From IMG/VR virus record IMGVR_UViG_3300033571_016772, positions 1-28,819 of that record: 28,819 nt of DNA. The stretch is one strand, 5' to 3'. Source of the stretch: a virus. Below, piece by piece: positions 22,593 through 28,819 of this stretch (positions are counted from its first letter, which is position 1; each line of letters starts with the position of its first letter). The notes beneath the pieces are model-generated. The model was not told the DNA's origin and searched no databases. It saw only the letters and a program-made list of their open reading frames with translations. The position numbers were made by a program, and so were the translations under genes.

Positions 22593-23882
22593 ATGGGTGT
22601 CATTTATAACTACATAGATGAATCGGAACGGATATTCTTAGAGAATACCGCTTTCAATGCTTCTGTCGATGATTACTGGACTTCAGATGGAACTTTAAGT
22701 GCCGATCCTGTGGTTTTCCAAGATTCTGATTTTGGTTCTTTAAAGTTGACTCCCTCAACTTCCGAGCACTACATAAAATATAACTATTGGGCAGTTCCAG
22801 CAACTGACATTCCTTCGCAGTATGCGGTAACACCGAATCAAGACATCAACGACTTTGTTGAATCCTTCTTTTGGGTTCGGTCAACCGTCAACTGCACAAT
22901 CTATTTAAAAACAGTTCTACATAAGGTCACATACAACACCGGCACGCAGAAGTATATGTTGTCCACCGATGCGCAAGACATAATTACGGGTGCTGAAGGT
23001 ACCCACGTTGTAAGTTTGGGTGCTTTAGACCAAAATAGGTTTCATCTACTAAGGGCTGTTCCTGTGGAACTCCCGACCACAGGTAACTATTCTGTATCAT
23101 TACACTTTCGCGTTGTTTTTGACACTTTGGTAAATGCTTCAATAAATATTTCTCGCCCAACATCCCATCCCTCGTATAGGGTTTTTAGGAATGGGTTCGC
23201 TTCCGAGGTGTTGAATGTACTGCCTGAAGTTTTCCTTGAGTCAGATACCGCTAATTTTGGAACCAATCAACCAACTTTTGTTTTGAGTAGGTTTACTGAA
23301 ATCGCCTGCTCTGTTGCTGACGAGATATACGACAAGACTTATCAATTTGAATATCTTGATATTTCTGAAGGTCAGGAAAGTAATGACCTTGACACCTTGA
23401 GTACCCTTATTAATCCACAGATTTGTGACGGTGATACTCTTTTCTGGCTAGCACAGTTTCGCGGTAGACCAATCTTGGTTACTTATCAGCCTTCAACAGA
23501 AGGTGTCGGTTGGGAAGTTTTCACCCTTGACAGTGCGTCAAGTTTGCTTGACGGGAGCAATGTTCTCGGAACTGACGCGTCCGCCTCGTCGCAGTTGCCT
23601 TCAGGTATTGATGCCTTTGCAAGATGGCAAGTTGAGACTGGATATTACGGTCACAATGCGGGCACATTGCAGGCAATGATTAGCGCAATTCAGCGTGCTC
23701 TAACAAATCAAAAAATCGTGAATTATACGAAGTCAACGAATCAGATTGATTTTACGACGAGTCAAGCGGAAACATTCGGTACGGTCGTCGGTGATGTTGG
23801 TAGTTCTGTAGCAAACATTCTCGCCCTGATTGAGCCAGCAAGACCTCTGGGAATGATTGTCACTCACACGCTCACTGCTTGA
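22593..23882 (+). CDS. Baseplate tail protein I-like (P2 gpI family) with an extra N-terminal domain
   Basis: The 429-residue product lies right after the J-like protein, where P2 gpI-like proteins occur. These link the wedge to the fibres. The C-terminal half supports it: FTEIACSVADEIYDKTYQFE (232-251), DALSTLINPQICDG-type and LFWLAQFRGRP segments, then ARWQVETGYYGHNAGT and the closing IEPARPLGMIVTHTLT. The first 200 residues are different: strand-rich, with many aromatic residues (EHYIKYNYWAVPA), perhaps a sugar-binding-like jelly roll, but that is an impression only. The gene begins two bases after the preceding stop with no strong ribosome site, which suggests coupled translation. Confidence 0.8.
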   Translation: MGVIYNYIDESERIFLENTAFNASVDDYWTSDGTLSADPVVFQDSDFGSLKLTPSTSEHYIKYNYWAVPATDIPSQYAVTPNQDINDFVESFFWVRSTVNCTIYLKTVLHKVTYNTGTQKYMLSTDAQDIITGAEGTHVVSLGALDQNRFHLLRAVPVELPTTGNYSVSLHFRVVFDTLVNASINISRPTSHPSYRVFRNGFASEVLNVLPEVFLESDTANFGTNQPTFVLSRFTEIACSVADEIYDKTYQFEYLDISEGQESNDLDTLSTLINPQICDGDTLFWLAQFRGRPILVTYQPSTEGVGWEVFTLDSASSLLDGSNVLGTDASASSQLPSGIDAFARWQVETGYYGHNAGTLQAMISAIQRALTNQKIVNYTKSTNQIDFTTSQAETFGTVVGDVGSSVANILALIEPARPLGMIVTHTLTA

Positions 23883-23919
23883 TGTAGAATAGGTAAGTAA
23901 CTTTAAGATTGGGGAATTC

Positions 23920-24174
23920 ATGGAAGAACAAAATTCTGAACCTTCTGTGGATAAAGAAATAGAGCAACTCATTAGAGAGTCAATGCCCGAAGGTCTTGTA
24001 ACCAATTTTATTATTATCGCAGAAGTGGCTTCTAGTTCTCAACAAGAACTGTCGCTATCTATATCTGATTCAATGACTCCGTGGCTTGCTCATGGGATGT
24101 TGGAATTGGCTATAGAAATGATGCGCTCAGGCGAGTACCAATTCCCTTACATGGAGGAAAACAATGAACAATAA
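23920..24174 (+). CDS. Small acidic phage protein, unknown function
   Basis: The 84-residue acidic protein has a clear GGGGAA ribosome site. The core MPEGLVTNFIIIAEVASSS then ISDSMTPWLAHGMLELAIEM looks like a compact strand-strand-helix fold, and I recall similar small proteins in tail regions of actinobacterial phages, though no function. It overlaps the next gene by 11 bases. It could be a chaperone or a lysis-related partner of the following membrane protein. Confidence 0.78.
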   Translation: MEEQNSEPSVDKEIEQLIRESMPEGLVTNFIIIAEVASSSQQELSLSISDSMTPWLAHGMLELAIEMMRSGEYQFPYMEENNEQ

Positions 24175-24406
24175 CATCCAAGCAAATGTCAGTGATCAGG
24201 CAGTTAAAGGTGCAGTACTTGGTGGTCTTGCTTACCTAGCCACAAAATACGGCGTTTCTGCTGAGGTCGTCGCTGTAGTGACGCCAGCAGTTTTGGCTGG
24301 TTTTGCTTTCTTGTCAACAAAGATTGGCGACAAGAATACGACTGCGATTTTTTCAGTTGTTGCCAAAGTTGTTGAAGCACAGGCAAAAAGCAAGAAAAAG
24401 GCATAA
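24164..24406 (+). CDS. Small membrane protein, candidate holin
   Basis: The 80-residue product has two hydrophobic segments, AVKGAVLGGLAYLA and VVAVVTPAVLAGFAFL, and a positively charged C-terminus (AKSKKKA). This is the shape of a small class II holin, which perforates the host membrane for lysis. No endolysin is present next to it, which weakens the call; holins and endolysins can be apart. It starts within the preceding gene, 11 bases before that gene's end, behind a strong GGAGG site. A membrane anchor for tail assembly is an alternative. Confidence 0.7.
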   Translation: MNNNIQANVSDQAVKGAVLGGLAYLATKYGVSAEVVAVVTPAVLAGFAFLSTKIGDKNTTAIFSVVAKVVEAQAKSKKKA

Positions 24407-24423
24407 CCTTTCAAATCCCAAAG

Positions 24424-24471
24424 ATACAATTGTTGTATTCTTGTAGGGGTAGAGGCTTTCGCATCCCCCTA
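24424..24471 (+). terminator. Two hairpins between holin-like gene and fibre cassette
   Basis: The first is AT-rich: ATACAA (24424-24429) pairs with TTGTAT (24433-24438). The second is stronger: TAGGGG (24444-24449) pairs with CCCCTA (24466-24471), with partial inner pairing of GAGGC with GCATC. Only three Ts follow, so termination is possible but not certain. TACAAT (24425-24430) is also -10-like, so the stretch could combine a terminator and a promoter for the fibre genes. Confidence 0.4.
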
Positions 24472-24486
24472 TTTGAGTGAGGATTT

Positions 24487-24867
24487 ATGCTTGCAGGTAA
24501 ATACAACATATTCATAGAGCAGGGAACAACCTTCTATCGTCTTATTGACGTGATGGAGCCAAATATTCTTGATCCAACCACATTTGAACCATTTGACCTG
24601 ACTGGTTATACGGCAAGAATGCAGATACGTAGAACAATTGACTCCCCAACGGCGATGCTTTCGCTCACGAGCCCTACCGTAAACGGTAATGGAATAACCA
24701 TGAGGGATGGCGTCGTCAATGCGTTAAGTATCAACATAACAGACGCGATGACCTCTTCGCTCACTAGTAGCGGAGTTTACGACCTAGAGATTATCAAAAC
24801 AGCAACAGGCGATGTCAGCAGACTCCTGCAAGGGACAATGACATTATCACTAGAGGTCACCCGATGA
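24487..24867 (+). CDS. BppU N-terminal-like baseplate/fibre protein
   Basis: The 126-residue product fits the small beta-rich domain seen at the start of baseplate upper proteins such as BppU. Motifs in order are YNIFIEQGTTFYRLIDV, PFDLTGYTARMQIRRTID, a middle strand region, and the end GVYDLEIIKTATGDVSRLLQ followed by GTMTLSLEVTR. The final Glu-Val-Thr-Arg pattern is common in this family. It probably anchors or spaces the fibres downstream. It has a GAGG ribosome site. Confidence 0.78.
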   Translation: MLAGKYNIFIEQGTTFYRLIDVMEPNILDPTTFEPFDLTGYTARMQIRRTIDSPTAMLSLTSPTVNGNGITMRDGVVNALSINITDAMTSSLTSSGVYDLEIIKTATGDVSRLLQGTMTLSLEVTR

Positions 24868-24898
24868 AAAAGAACTATCTAGTGAAAAGGATTAAACT

Positions 24899-25471
24899 AT
24901 GCCTGAAATAGTCTCCGTCCTTACCGATACCGCAAATCAAGTTTTCGTCAATGACGAATCACCAAACCTACTTCAGGTCAGAGTTGCCAAAAGTGGTGCT
25001 GATGGTGCTGGGTATTCTGGCGTCACATCTACAACGAGTTTGAGTATTACTGCTGGAACAAGGGTTTTTACCATAAGTACGGCATCTAGTGCATTTGCTA
25101 CTGGTGCCAGAGTAAGGGCGTCATCTACTGCCAACCCGAACAACTACATGGAGGGGATAGTCACAATCTCTGGAACCACCATGACCATGACTTGCGACAG
25201 TTTTGGTGGGAGCGGTACCTTCGCTAGTTGGAATATTCACCTAGCGGGCGACAAGGGTGCAACTGGAGCGGCTAGTGGCTCGTATGTTCACTATCAATCA
25301 TCAGCGGCATCAGTATGGACGGTTACCCATAATCTTGGCTATTTCGTTGGCGGTATATCGGTTATTGATAGCGCAGAAACGATAGTAGTTGGCGACATAA
25401 CGCACTTAAATATTAATTCATTTACAGTGAGTTTTTCAACTGCTTTTTCAGGGAAGGTTTACGTCTCCTAG
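24899..25471 (+). CDS. Tail fibre protein with HNLG C-terminal domain
   Basis: The 190-residue protein begins with a short anchoring region (MPEIVSVLTDTANQVF) followed by a short collagen-like Gly stretch (SGADGAGYSG). The middle domain is Ser/Thr-rich beta (TSLSITAGTRVFTIST) with another Gly-rich hinge (GDKGATGAASGS). The C-terminal 62 residues are a small domain, WTVTHNLGYFVGGISVIDSA, then FTVSFSTAFSGKVYVS, that occurs again with high similarity in the gene at 26096 and more distantly in the gene at 26570. This is a common fibre-tip-like module in phages. An AAAGGA ribosome site precedes the ATG. It converges with the minus-strand gene 14 bases on. Confidence 0.82.
   Translation: MPEIVSVLTDTANQVFVNDESPNLLQVRVAKSGADGAGYSGVTSTTSLSITAGTRVFTISTASSAFATGARVRASSTANPNNYMEGIVTISGTTMTMTCDSFGGSGTFASWNIHLAGDKGATGAASGSYVHYQSSAASVWTVTHNLGYFVGGISVIDSAETIVVGDITHLNINSFTVSFSTAFSGKVYVS
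25283..25468 (+). repeat. Copy 1 of the HNLG fibre-tip domain
   Basis: DNA for the last 62 residues of the first fibre gene. It matches 26363-26548 closely, including identical CATAATCTTGG and near-identical GATAGCGCAGAAA and GGCGACATA. Conservation is visible in DNA as well as protein, which implies a fairly recent duplication or exchange between the two fibre genes. Confidence 0.8.
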
Positions 25472-25485
25472 TAGGTAACGCTGTA

Positions 25486-25983
25486 TTACAAACCTATTGA
25501 CAGCCGTGCAACATCTTCTCCGCTCAGGTAAACCCTAGCGAAACTTATTTCAATTTCTTCTCCCGACCCACTCAGAATAATGTCAACCTGCTTGTGGTGA
25601 AGTCCAAACTTCTCAGCAATTGATTTTGACAATTCTAAAGAAATGCCGTAATCAGCAAAATTTTCCGTTGATTCTGAACCTCTTGCTGGCTCAATGTTGG
25701 GGGTGGCAACGACAAAGTGAACTTCACCAGTTGGGGCAGTAGTTTCTACGGAGACCTCAATAACTTCTTCCGTAATCGGTTCTTCTTCCAATTGCTCCAC
25801 AACAGGCAACTCTTGCACCGTCTCAATATCCTCGGGGACGGAGTGACTAAATGCGAATTTTCCACTATTTGTTGAGAAGTCATCATCTGGATGGTCGATT
25901 ACAACTGGAGCAACGATTTTTGCAGTTTTTTTCTTTACAGGCTTTACAGCCTTTTTCACTGTTGCTTTCTTTTTTGGTTCCAT
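25486..25983 (-). CDS. Minus-strand protein with lysine-rich histone-like N-terminus
   Basis: This 165-residue gene runs opposite to all its neighbours in the fibre cassette. Residues 2-25 are lysine-rich with a K-K-A/V-V-K pattern (EPKKKATVKKAVKPVKKKTA), like histone H1 or HU tails. The middle (about 45-85) is acidic with many Glu (VVEQLEEEPITEEVIEVSVE). The last 60 residues may fold: NFADYGISLELSKSIAEKFG then VDIILSGSGEEIEISFARVY. No family is recognised. The ribosome site is weak (AGG about 10 bases before the ATG). The basic-acidic-folded layout and coherent frame support a real gene. It may bind nucleic acid, or regulate or assist fibre genes. Confidence 0.7.
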   Translation of the reverse strand: MEPKKKATVKKAVKPVKKKTAKIVAPVVIDHPDDDFSTNSGKFAFSHSVPEDIETVQELPVVEQLEEEPITEEVIEVSVETTAPTGEVHFVVATPNIEPARGSESTENFADYGISLELSKSIAEKFGLHHKQVDIILSGSGEEIEISFARVYLSGEDVARLSIGL

Positions 25984-26044
25984 AAAACAAAGCCTAACAT
26001 AGTGAACCCTGTCCGTTTGCCCACATTCTCAAAAGGGTTTTTTG

Positions 26045-26053
26045 TGTCATAAT
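26045..26053 (+). promoter_or_regulatory. Possible extended -10 promoter for the fibre genes
   Basis: TGTCATAAT is a TGn extended -10 with a CATAAT box, 43 bases before the fibre ATG at 26096. No -35 is visible. AGGGTTTTTT lies just upstream. Because the preceding gene is on the other strand, the fibre genes from 26096 onward need a promoter in this gap, which supports the call. Confidence 0.45.
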
Positions 26054-26095
26054 AAGCAGGGTCAGTATTCGGATACAACCAGCAGAGATGGTGCA

Positions 26096-26551
26096 ATGTC
26101 ATACAGAATCAAACTCAGAAGGTCAACTGCCTCTCAATGGACTGCCGCTAATCCCGTCTTATTTGCTGGCGAAGTTGGTGTTGAAACCGACACAAACTCT
26201 TTCAAAATTGGTGATGGCTCAACAGCATGGACATCCCTTTATTATTTCAAGAATTCAAACAATGTTTCCATCAATGATTTTAATGATGTGACAATTACTA
26301 GTGCTAGTGCCGGACAAGGGTTGGTCTACAACGGTTCGGCATTTGTTAACAAAGCAACCACTTTTACCTTTACGCAAGCAAGTTCTTCAGCGTCGTGGAC
26401 AGTTACGCATAATCTTGGATATCGTCCAGGTGGCGTCTCAATTATTGACAGCGCAGAAAATGTTGTAATGGGCGACATAGTTCATTCTTCAGATAACGAA
26501 CTCGTGATAAACTTCTCAAGTGCCTTTTCAGGCAAAGCATACCTCTCATAG
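26096..26551 (+). CDS. Tail fibre protein: Mtd_N-like N-terminus and HNLG C-terminus
   Basis: I place the start at the ATG at 26096 (151 residues), because the family motif begins immediately: MSYRIKLRRSTASQWTAANP, then GEVGVETDTNSFKIGDGSTA and W. The frame is open upstream to 26042, but that stretch is not conserved. This N-terminus matches the small domain at the start of Bordetella phage Mtd and many other phage fibre proteins; the same domain starts the partial gene at 28625. Residues about 90-151 are the HNLG domain (WTVTHNLGYRPGGVSIIDSA, ending SSAFSGKAYLS), a near copy of that in the gene at 24899. The middle is a short spacer. It may attach to the baseplate or act as a short fibre. 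Confidence 0.82.
   Translation: MSYRIKLRRSTASQWTAANPVLFAGEVGVETDTNSFKIGDGSTAWTSLYYFKNSNNVSINDFNDVTITSASAGQGLVYNGSAFVNKATTFTFTQASSSASWTVTHNLGYRPGGVSIIDSAENVVMGDIVHSSDNELVINFSSAFSGKAYLS
26363..26548 (+). repeat. Copy 2 of the HNLG fibre-tip domain
   Basis: Second copy of the DNA described at 25283-25468, encoding the last 62 residues of this fibre gene. A third, more diverged version (VVTHNLNTRDLQVQLFEVAS) is encoded at about 27947-28153. Confidence 0.8.
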
Positions 26552-26569
26552 CGGAAAGAGCAAACAGCC

Positions 26570-28156
26570 ATGGCAAAACATTTAAATAACTTAAATCTCA
26601 ACAAGAATGAATTACAAAATGCCGTAATTCAAAACCTTGCTACGGCTCCAGCGAATCCAGTCAAAGGTCAGATTTACTTTGATACCGTAGCCGATGCTCT
26701 GTTCGTATACAACGGCACTGCTTGGGAAGCATCAGCACTCAGTGGTGTTACTGCCGATGCGGCAGAACTTAACATTCTTGATGGTGCCACCCTCACTACG
26801 ACAGAACTCAACTATGTAGACGGTGTAACTTCTCCAATTCAAACTCAGTTGGATGCAAAAGCACCTCTTGCATCACCAACCTTTACTGGTACCGTAACCC
26901 TGCCTTCTGGCACCGTTACATCAGCAATGATTGCAGATGGCACCATCGTTGATGGTGACATTAGTTCTTCAGCCGCCATTGCTGACAGCAAACTTGGAAC
27001 GATTTCAACCGCTGGTAAGGTTTCCAACTCAGCAACTACCGCAACAGCCTCTGCTGGCAACAACACAATCGTTGCCCGTGATGGTTCTGGTAACTTCGCC
27101 GCTGGAACAATCACTGCGTCATTGAGTGGTAATGCCTCAACTGCAACCACGCTTGCCACAGCACGAGCAATTGAACTTTCGGGCGATGTAACAGGTACCG
27201 CAAACTTTGATGGTTCTGCCGCGATTAACATCACCACGACTATCGCCGCTAACTCGGTAGCACTCGGTACTGACACAACTGGAAACTATGTAAGTGATGT
27301 CACTGCTGGTACCGGCGTAACCGTAACACATACTCCGGGAGAAGGAAGCAGTCCGACCATTTCAATCGGTCAGGCAGTCGGAACATCAAGCAACGTAACC
27401 TTCAATGATGTAACTGTTTCTGGAAACTTGACTGTAAGTGGAACAACCACAACCGTCAATACAGAACAAATCTTACTTGAAGATAACATCATCACCCTTA
27501 ACTCGGGTGAAGTTGGGACTCCATCAGCAAATGCTGGTATTGAAATTGAGCGTGGAACATCTACCAACACAGTATTGCGTTGGAACGAAACGACCGATAC
27601 TTGGCAGACAACCAACAATGGTACTGACTACTACGACATTGTCACAACCAACACATCAGCCGCTCAAGTTACAGCCGCCGCAATTATTGCCGCTGCAGGT
27701 GGTGAAGGAACTGCTGGTCAAGCAATCACAACCAATGGTGCTGGTGTCCTCGATTTCACAACGATTGTTGGAACGACAGAAGCATCAATCATTTCGGCAG
27801 TTGGTGCTGACGGTGCTGCTGGTGCAGTTCTTTCAACCAACGGTGCTGGTGACCTTTCGTTCGTAACATCAGTACCAGTAGCAAACGGTGGTACGGGTGC
27901 AACAACAGCCGCTGGTGCTCGTGCGAACCTTAATGCAACAACCAAGGTGTCTGCAAGCGTTGGTAACGGTTCCGCAACATCAATTGTTGTTACCCACAAC
28001 CTGAACACTCGCGACCTACAAGTTCAACTCTTTGAAGTAGCATCACCATATGCTCAGGTGTTCACTGATGTGGAACTAACCACAGAAAATACTTTGACAT
28101 TGCTGTTCAGTGTTGCTCCAACATCAAACCAGTACAGAGTTGTCATCGTAGGTTAA
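26570..28156 (+). CDS. Long tail fibre protein, modular
   Basis: The 528-residue Thr/Ala/Gly-rich protein is a chain of known fibre-type modules. The N-terminus (QNLATAPANPVKGQIYFDTV, then FVYNGTAWEAS) is a common virion-anchoring pattern. Next come repeats of the type AELNILDGAT and TELNYVDGVTSPIQTQLDAK, then PTFTGTVTLP. A central part (LSGDVTGTANFDGSAAINIT, VSGNLTVSGTTTTVNTEQ, LLEDNIITLNSGEVG) resembles long-tail-fibre segments of T4-like and cyanophages. Near the end come VANGGTGATTAAGARANLN and a last domain related to the HNLG module (IVVTHNLNTRDLQVQLFEVA). These fibres are receptor-binding or link to the receptor-binding tip. No chaperone or peptidase domain is seen at the C-terminus. 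Confidence 0.88.
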   Translation: MAKHLNNLNLNKNELQNAVIQNLATAPANPVKGQIYFDTVADALFVYNGTAWEASALSGVTADAAELNILDGATLTTTELNYVDGVTSPIQTQLDAKAPLASPTFTGTVTLPSGTVTSAMIADGTIVDGDISSSAAIADSKLGTISTAGKVSNSATTATASAGNNTIVARDGSGNFAAGTITASLSGNASTATTLATARAIELSGDVTGTANFDGSAAINITTTIAANSVALGTDTTGNYVSDVTAGTGVTVTHTPGEGSSPTISIGQAVGTSSNVTFNDVTVSGNLTVSGTTTTVNTEQILLEDNIITLNSGEVGTPSANAGIEIERGTSTNTVLRWNETTDTWQTTNNGTDYYDIVTTNTSAAQVTAAAIIAAAGGEGTAGQAITTNGAGVLDFTTIVGTTEASIISAVGADGAAGAVLSTNGAGDLSFVTSVPVANGGTGATTAAGARANLNATTKVSASVGNGSATSIVVTHNLNTRDLQVQLFEVASPYAQVFTDVELTTENTLTLLFSVAPTSNQYRVVIVG

Positions 28157-28163
28157 CTCAAAC

Positions 28164-28183
28164 AACCCTGCGGGGTTCATAAT
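28164..28183 (+). promoter_or_regulatory. Short hairpin followed by a CATAAT box
   Basis: AACCC (28164-28168) pairs with GGGTT (28173-28177) across TGCG, but no T run follows. CATAAT (28178-28183) follows directly, the same -10-like hexamer as at 26048-26053, again just after a GGGTT. It lies 17 bases before the next ATG. It could be a repeated fibre promoter; short motifs like this also occur by chance. Confidence 0.3.
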
Positions 28184-28200
28184 CGGTAAGGTCGAGGCTA

Positions 28201-28623
28201 ATGCCAGCATTTTTAGATAAGATAAGAGCACGTAAATTCGCGTCGGTTTCATCTCTCGCTGTAGAGGTTGGCGTAACTGCTGAGTCTGAACCTCGTCTAA
28301 AAGTTGATGCTGGCGGAAAACTTACCTTTGGTGATGGCTCAGCCTCTGGAGATACGACGCTTTACCGAAGCGCCGCTGACACACTCAAAACAGATGACGT
28401 CTTTCAGGCTGTTGCTGGTGTGGTCACGCTTACTACAGCAGGAGCGCCTAGTACATCAATTGCTAATGGCGCATTGGCGGTAGATACGACTAATGATGCG
28501 CTATATTTCAGATCAAACTCAACATGGAATGAAGTAACGACTATTCCAACATCGCTTGATGGTGGAAGTGCTACGGCAATCTATGACGGTGTTGAAGATG
28601 TTCTAGATGGAGGCGCTGCTTAA
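28201..28623 (+). CDS. Small tail fibre-associated protein
   Basis: The 140-residue product shows fibre-type signatures: PRLKVDAGGKLTFGDGSASG, then TLYRSAADTLKTDDVFQAVA, and SIANGALAVDTTNDALYFRS followed by W. These phrases are typical of proteins that coat or extend phage fibres. It ends with VEDVLDGGAA. The ATG follows AAGG (spacing about nine). The N-terminal FLDKIRARKFASVSSLAVE is probably the assembly part. The next gene starts one base after its stop. Role beyond virion attachment is unknown. Confidence 0.78.
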   Translation: MPAFLDKIRARKFASVSSLAVEVGVTAESEPRLKVDAGGKLTFGDGSASGDTTLYRSAADTLKTDDVFQAVAGVVTLTTAGAPSTSIANGALAVDTTNDALYFRSNSTWNEVTTIPTSLDGGSATAIYDGVEDVLDGGAA

Positions 28624-28624
28624 T

Positions 28625-28819
28625 ATGTCAACAAGAATCAGGCTCAGGCGAGATACCGCAGCCAATTGGACTTCGGCAAACCCGACGCTTACCACTGGTG
28701 AAATGGGTTATGAAACAGATACAGGGAAATTTAAGATTGGTAACAACACCAATGCATGGACTGCTCTTCCGTACTCAATTACTGCGGAACTAAGCGAAGG
28801 CAACCTAAACGACCTTAAA
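28625..28819 (+). CDS. Tail fibre protein with Mtd_N-like N-terminus, partial at right edge
   Basis: The frame is open from an ATG at 28625 to the right edge (65 codons). It encodes MSTRIRLRRDTAANWTSANP, then GEMGYETDTGKFKIGNNTNA, W and AELSEGNLNDL, clearly related to the start of the fibre gene at 26096. The start overlaps nothing and is one base after the previous stop. The rest of the protein is outside the window, so whether it is a receptor-binding protein cannot be told. Confidence 0.85.
   Translation, partial: MSTRIRLRRDTAANWTSANPTLTTGEMGYETDTGKFKIGNNTNAWTALPYSITAELSEGNLNDLK

Noticed and set aside
23857-23890. Promoter TTGTCA with TAGAAT before the gene at 23920
   Set aside because: The spacing between the two boxes is 22 bases, too long for a standard promoter.
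24864-24911. Tiny 15-codon open frame bridging two fibre genes (starts MKKNYLVKR)
   Set aside because: It overlaps both neighbours, is too short to fold, and the AAAGGA inside it is the ribosome site of the gene at 24899.
25472-25504. Possible pseudoknot between convergent genes (TAGGT with ACCTA, GCTGT with ACAGC)
   Set aside because: The interleaved 5-bp stems are short enough to occur by chance and no T run follows on either strand.
26006-26039. Terminator from AACCCT and AGGGTT followed by Ts
   Set aside because: The loop is over 20 bases with a six-base stem, and no plus-strand gene ends upstream that would need it.
24899-28819. Diversity-generating retroelement suggested by the Mtd_N-like fibre domains
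   Set aside because: No reverse transcriptase, template repeat or C-type lectin variable region was found; the Mtd_N-like domain alone is common in phages without such elements.

Overview
The window is a contiguous piece of a tailed bacteriophage genome (or prophage) with a contractile, myovirus-type tail. It carries portal, head maturation protease, large terminase, tail sheath, tail tube, tape measure, the full baseplate series (hub, OB-fold spike, gp25-like, J-like, I-like) and a cassette of tail-fibre genes. Genes are packed tightly, with many 1-4 base stop/start overlaps. Moderate GC by eye, several GTG/TTG starts, and a protease C-terminal module that I associate with actinobacterial phages suggest an actinobacterial, perhaps aquatic, host. 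That host call is an inference only. No integrase, repressor, tRNA, CRISPR array or insertion sequence was seen.

Layout. Positions 1-3740 are on the minus strand: a small two-helix membrane protein, a portal fused to a MuF-like head morphogenesis domain, and a prohead protease that runs off the left edge. The major capsid gene is probably further left. A short divergent intergenic region near 3729-3802 separates this block from a long plus-strand block. That block starts with the large terminase (3803-5107) and continues with a recombination set: an unknown protein, a Rad52-like annealing protein, a Cas4/RecB-like four-cysteine nuclease and a second unknown. Next come a PP-loop ATPase of the PAPS-reductase/IbrA type and a ParB/IbrB-like protein (7618-9314). 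A lysine-free, arginine-rich basic protein (9373-9786) precedes the connector and neck genes (9800-12153).

The tail block follows: sheath, tube, a probable terminator, a tail assembly chaperone with a likely programmed -1 frameshift (14239-14957), a 1195-residue tape measure, and the baseplate genes to 23882. A small acidic protein and a holin-like membrane protein come next. The fibre cassette from 24487 to the right edge is built from shuffled copies of a few domains and is interrupted by one minus-strand gene with a lysine-rich N-terminus (25486-25983).

How it fits together. Terminase and portal package DNA into a shell matured by the protease. The recombination pair probably processes and anneals replicating phage DNA. 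The connector proteins join head to tail, and the tape measure, chaperone, tube and sheath set tail length. The baseplate carries the modular fibres that recognise the host. The points most worth a second look are the frameshift signal with a 9-bp stem, the IbrA/IbrB-like pair, the split and inverted head module, a beta-rich domain shared by the head-tail adaptor and the baseplate J protein, the arginine-rich protamine-like protein, and the fibre domain duplications.
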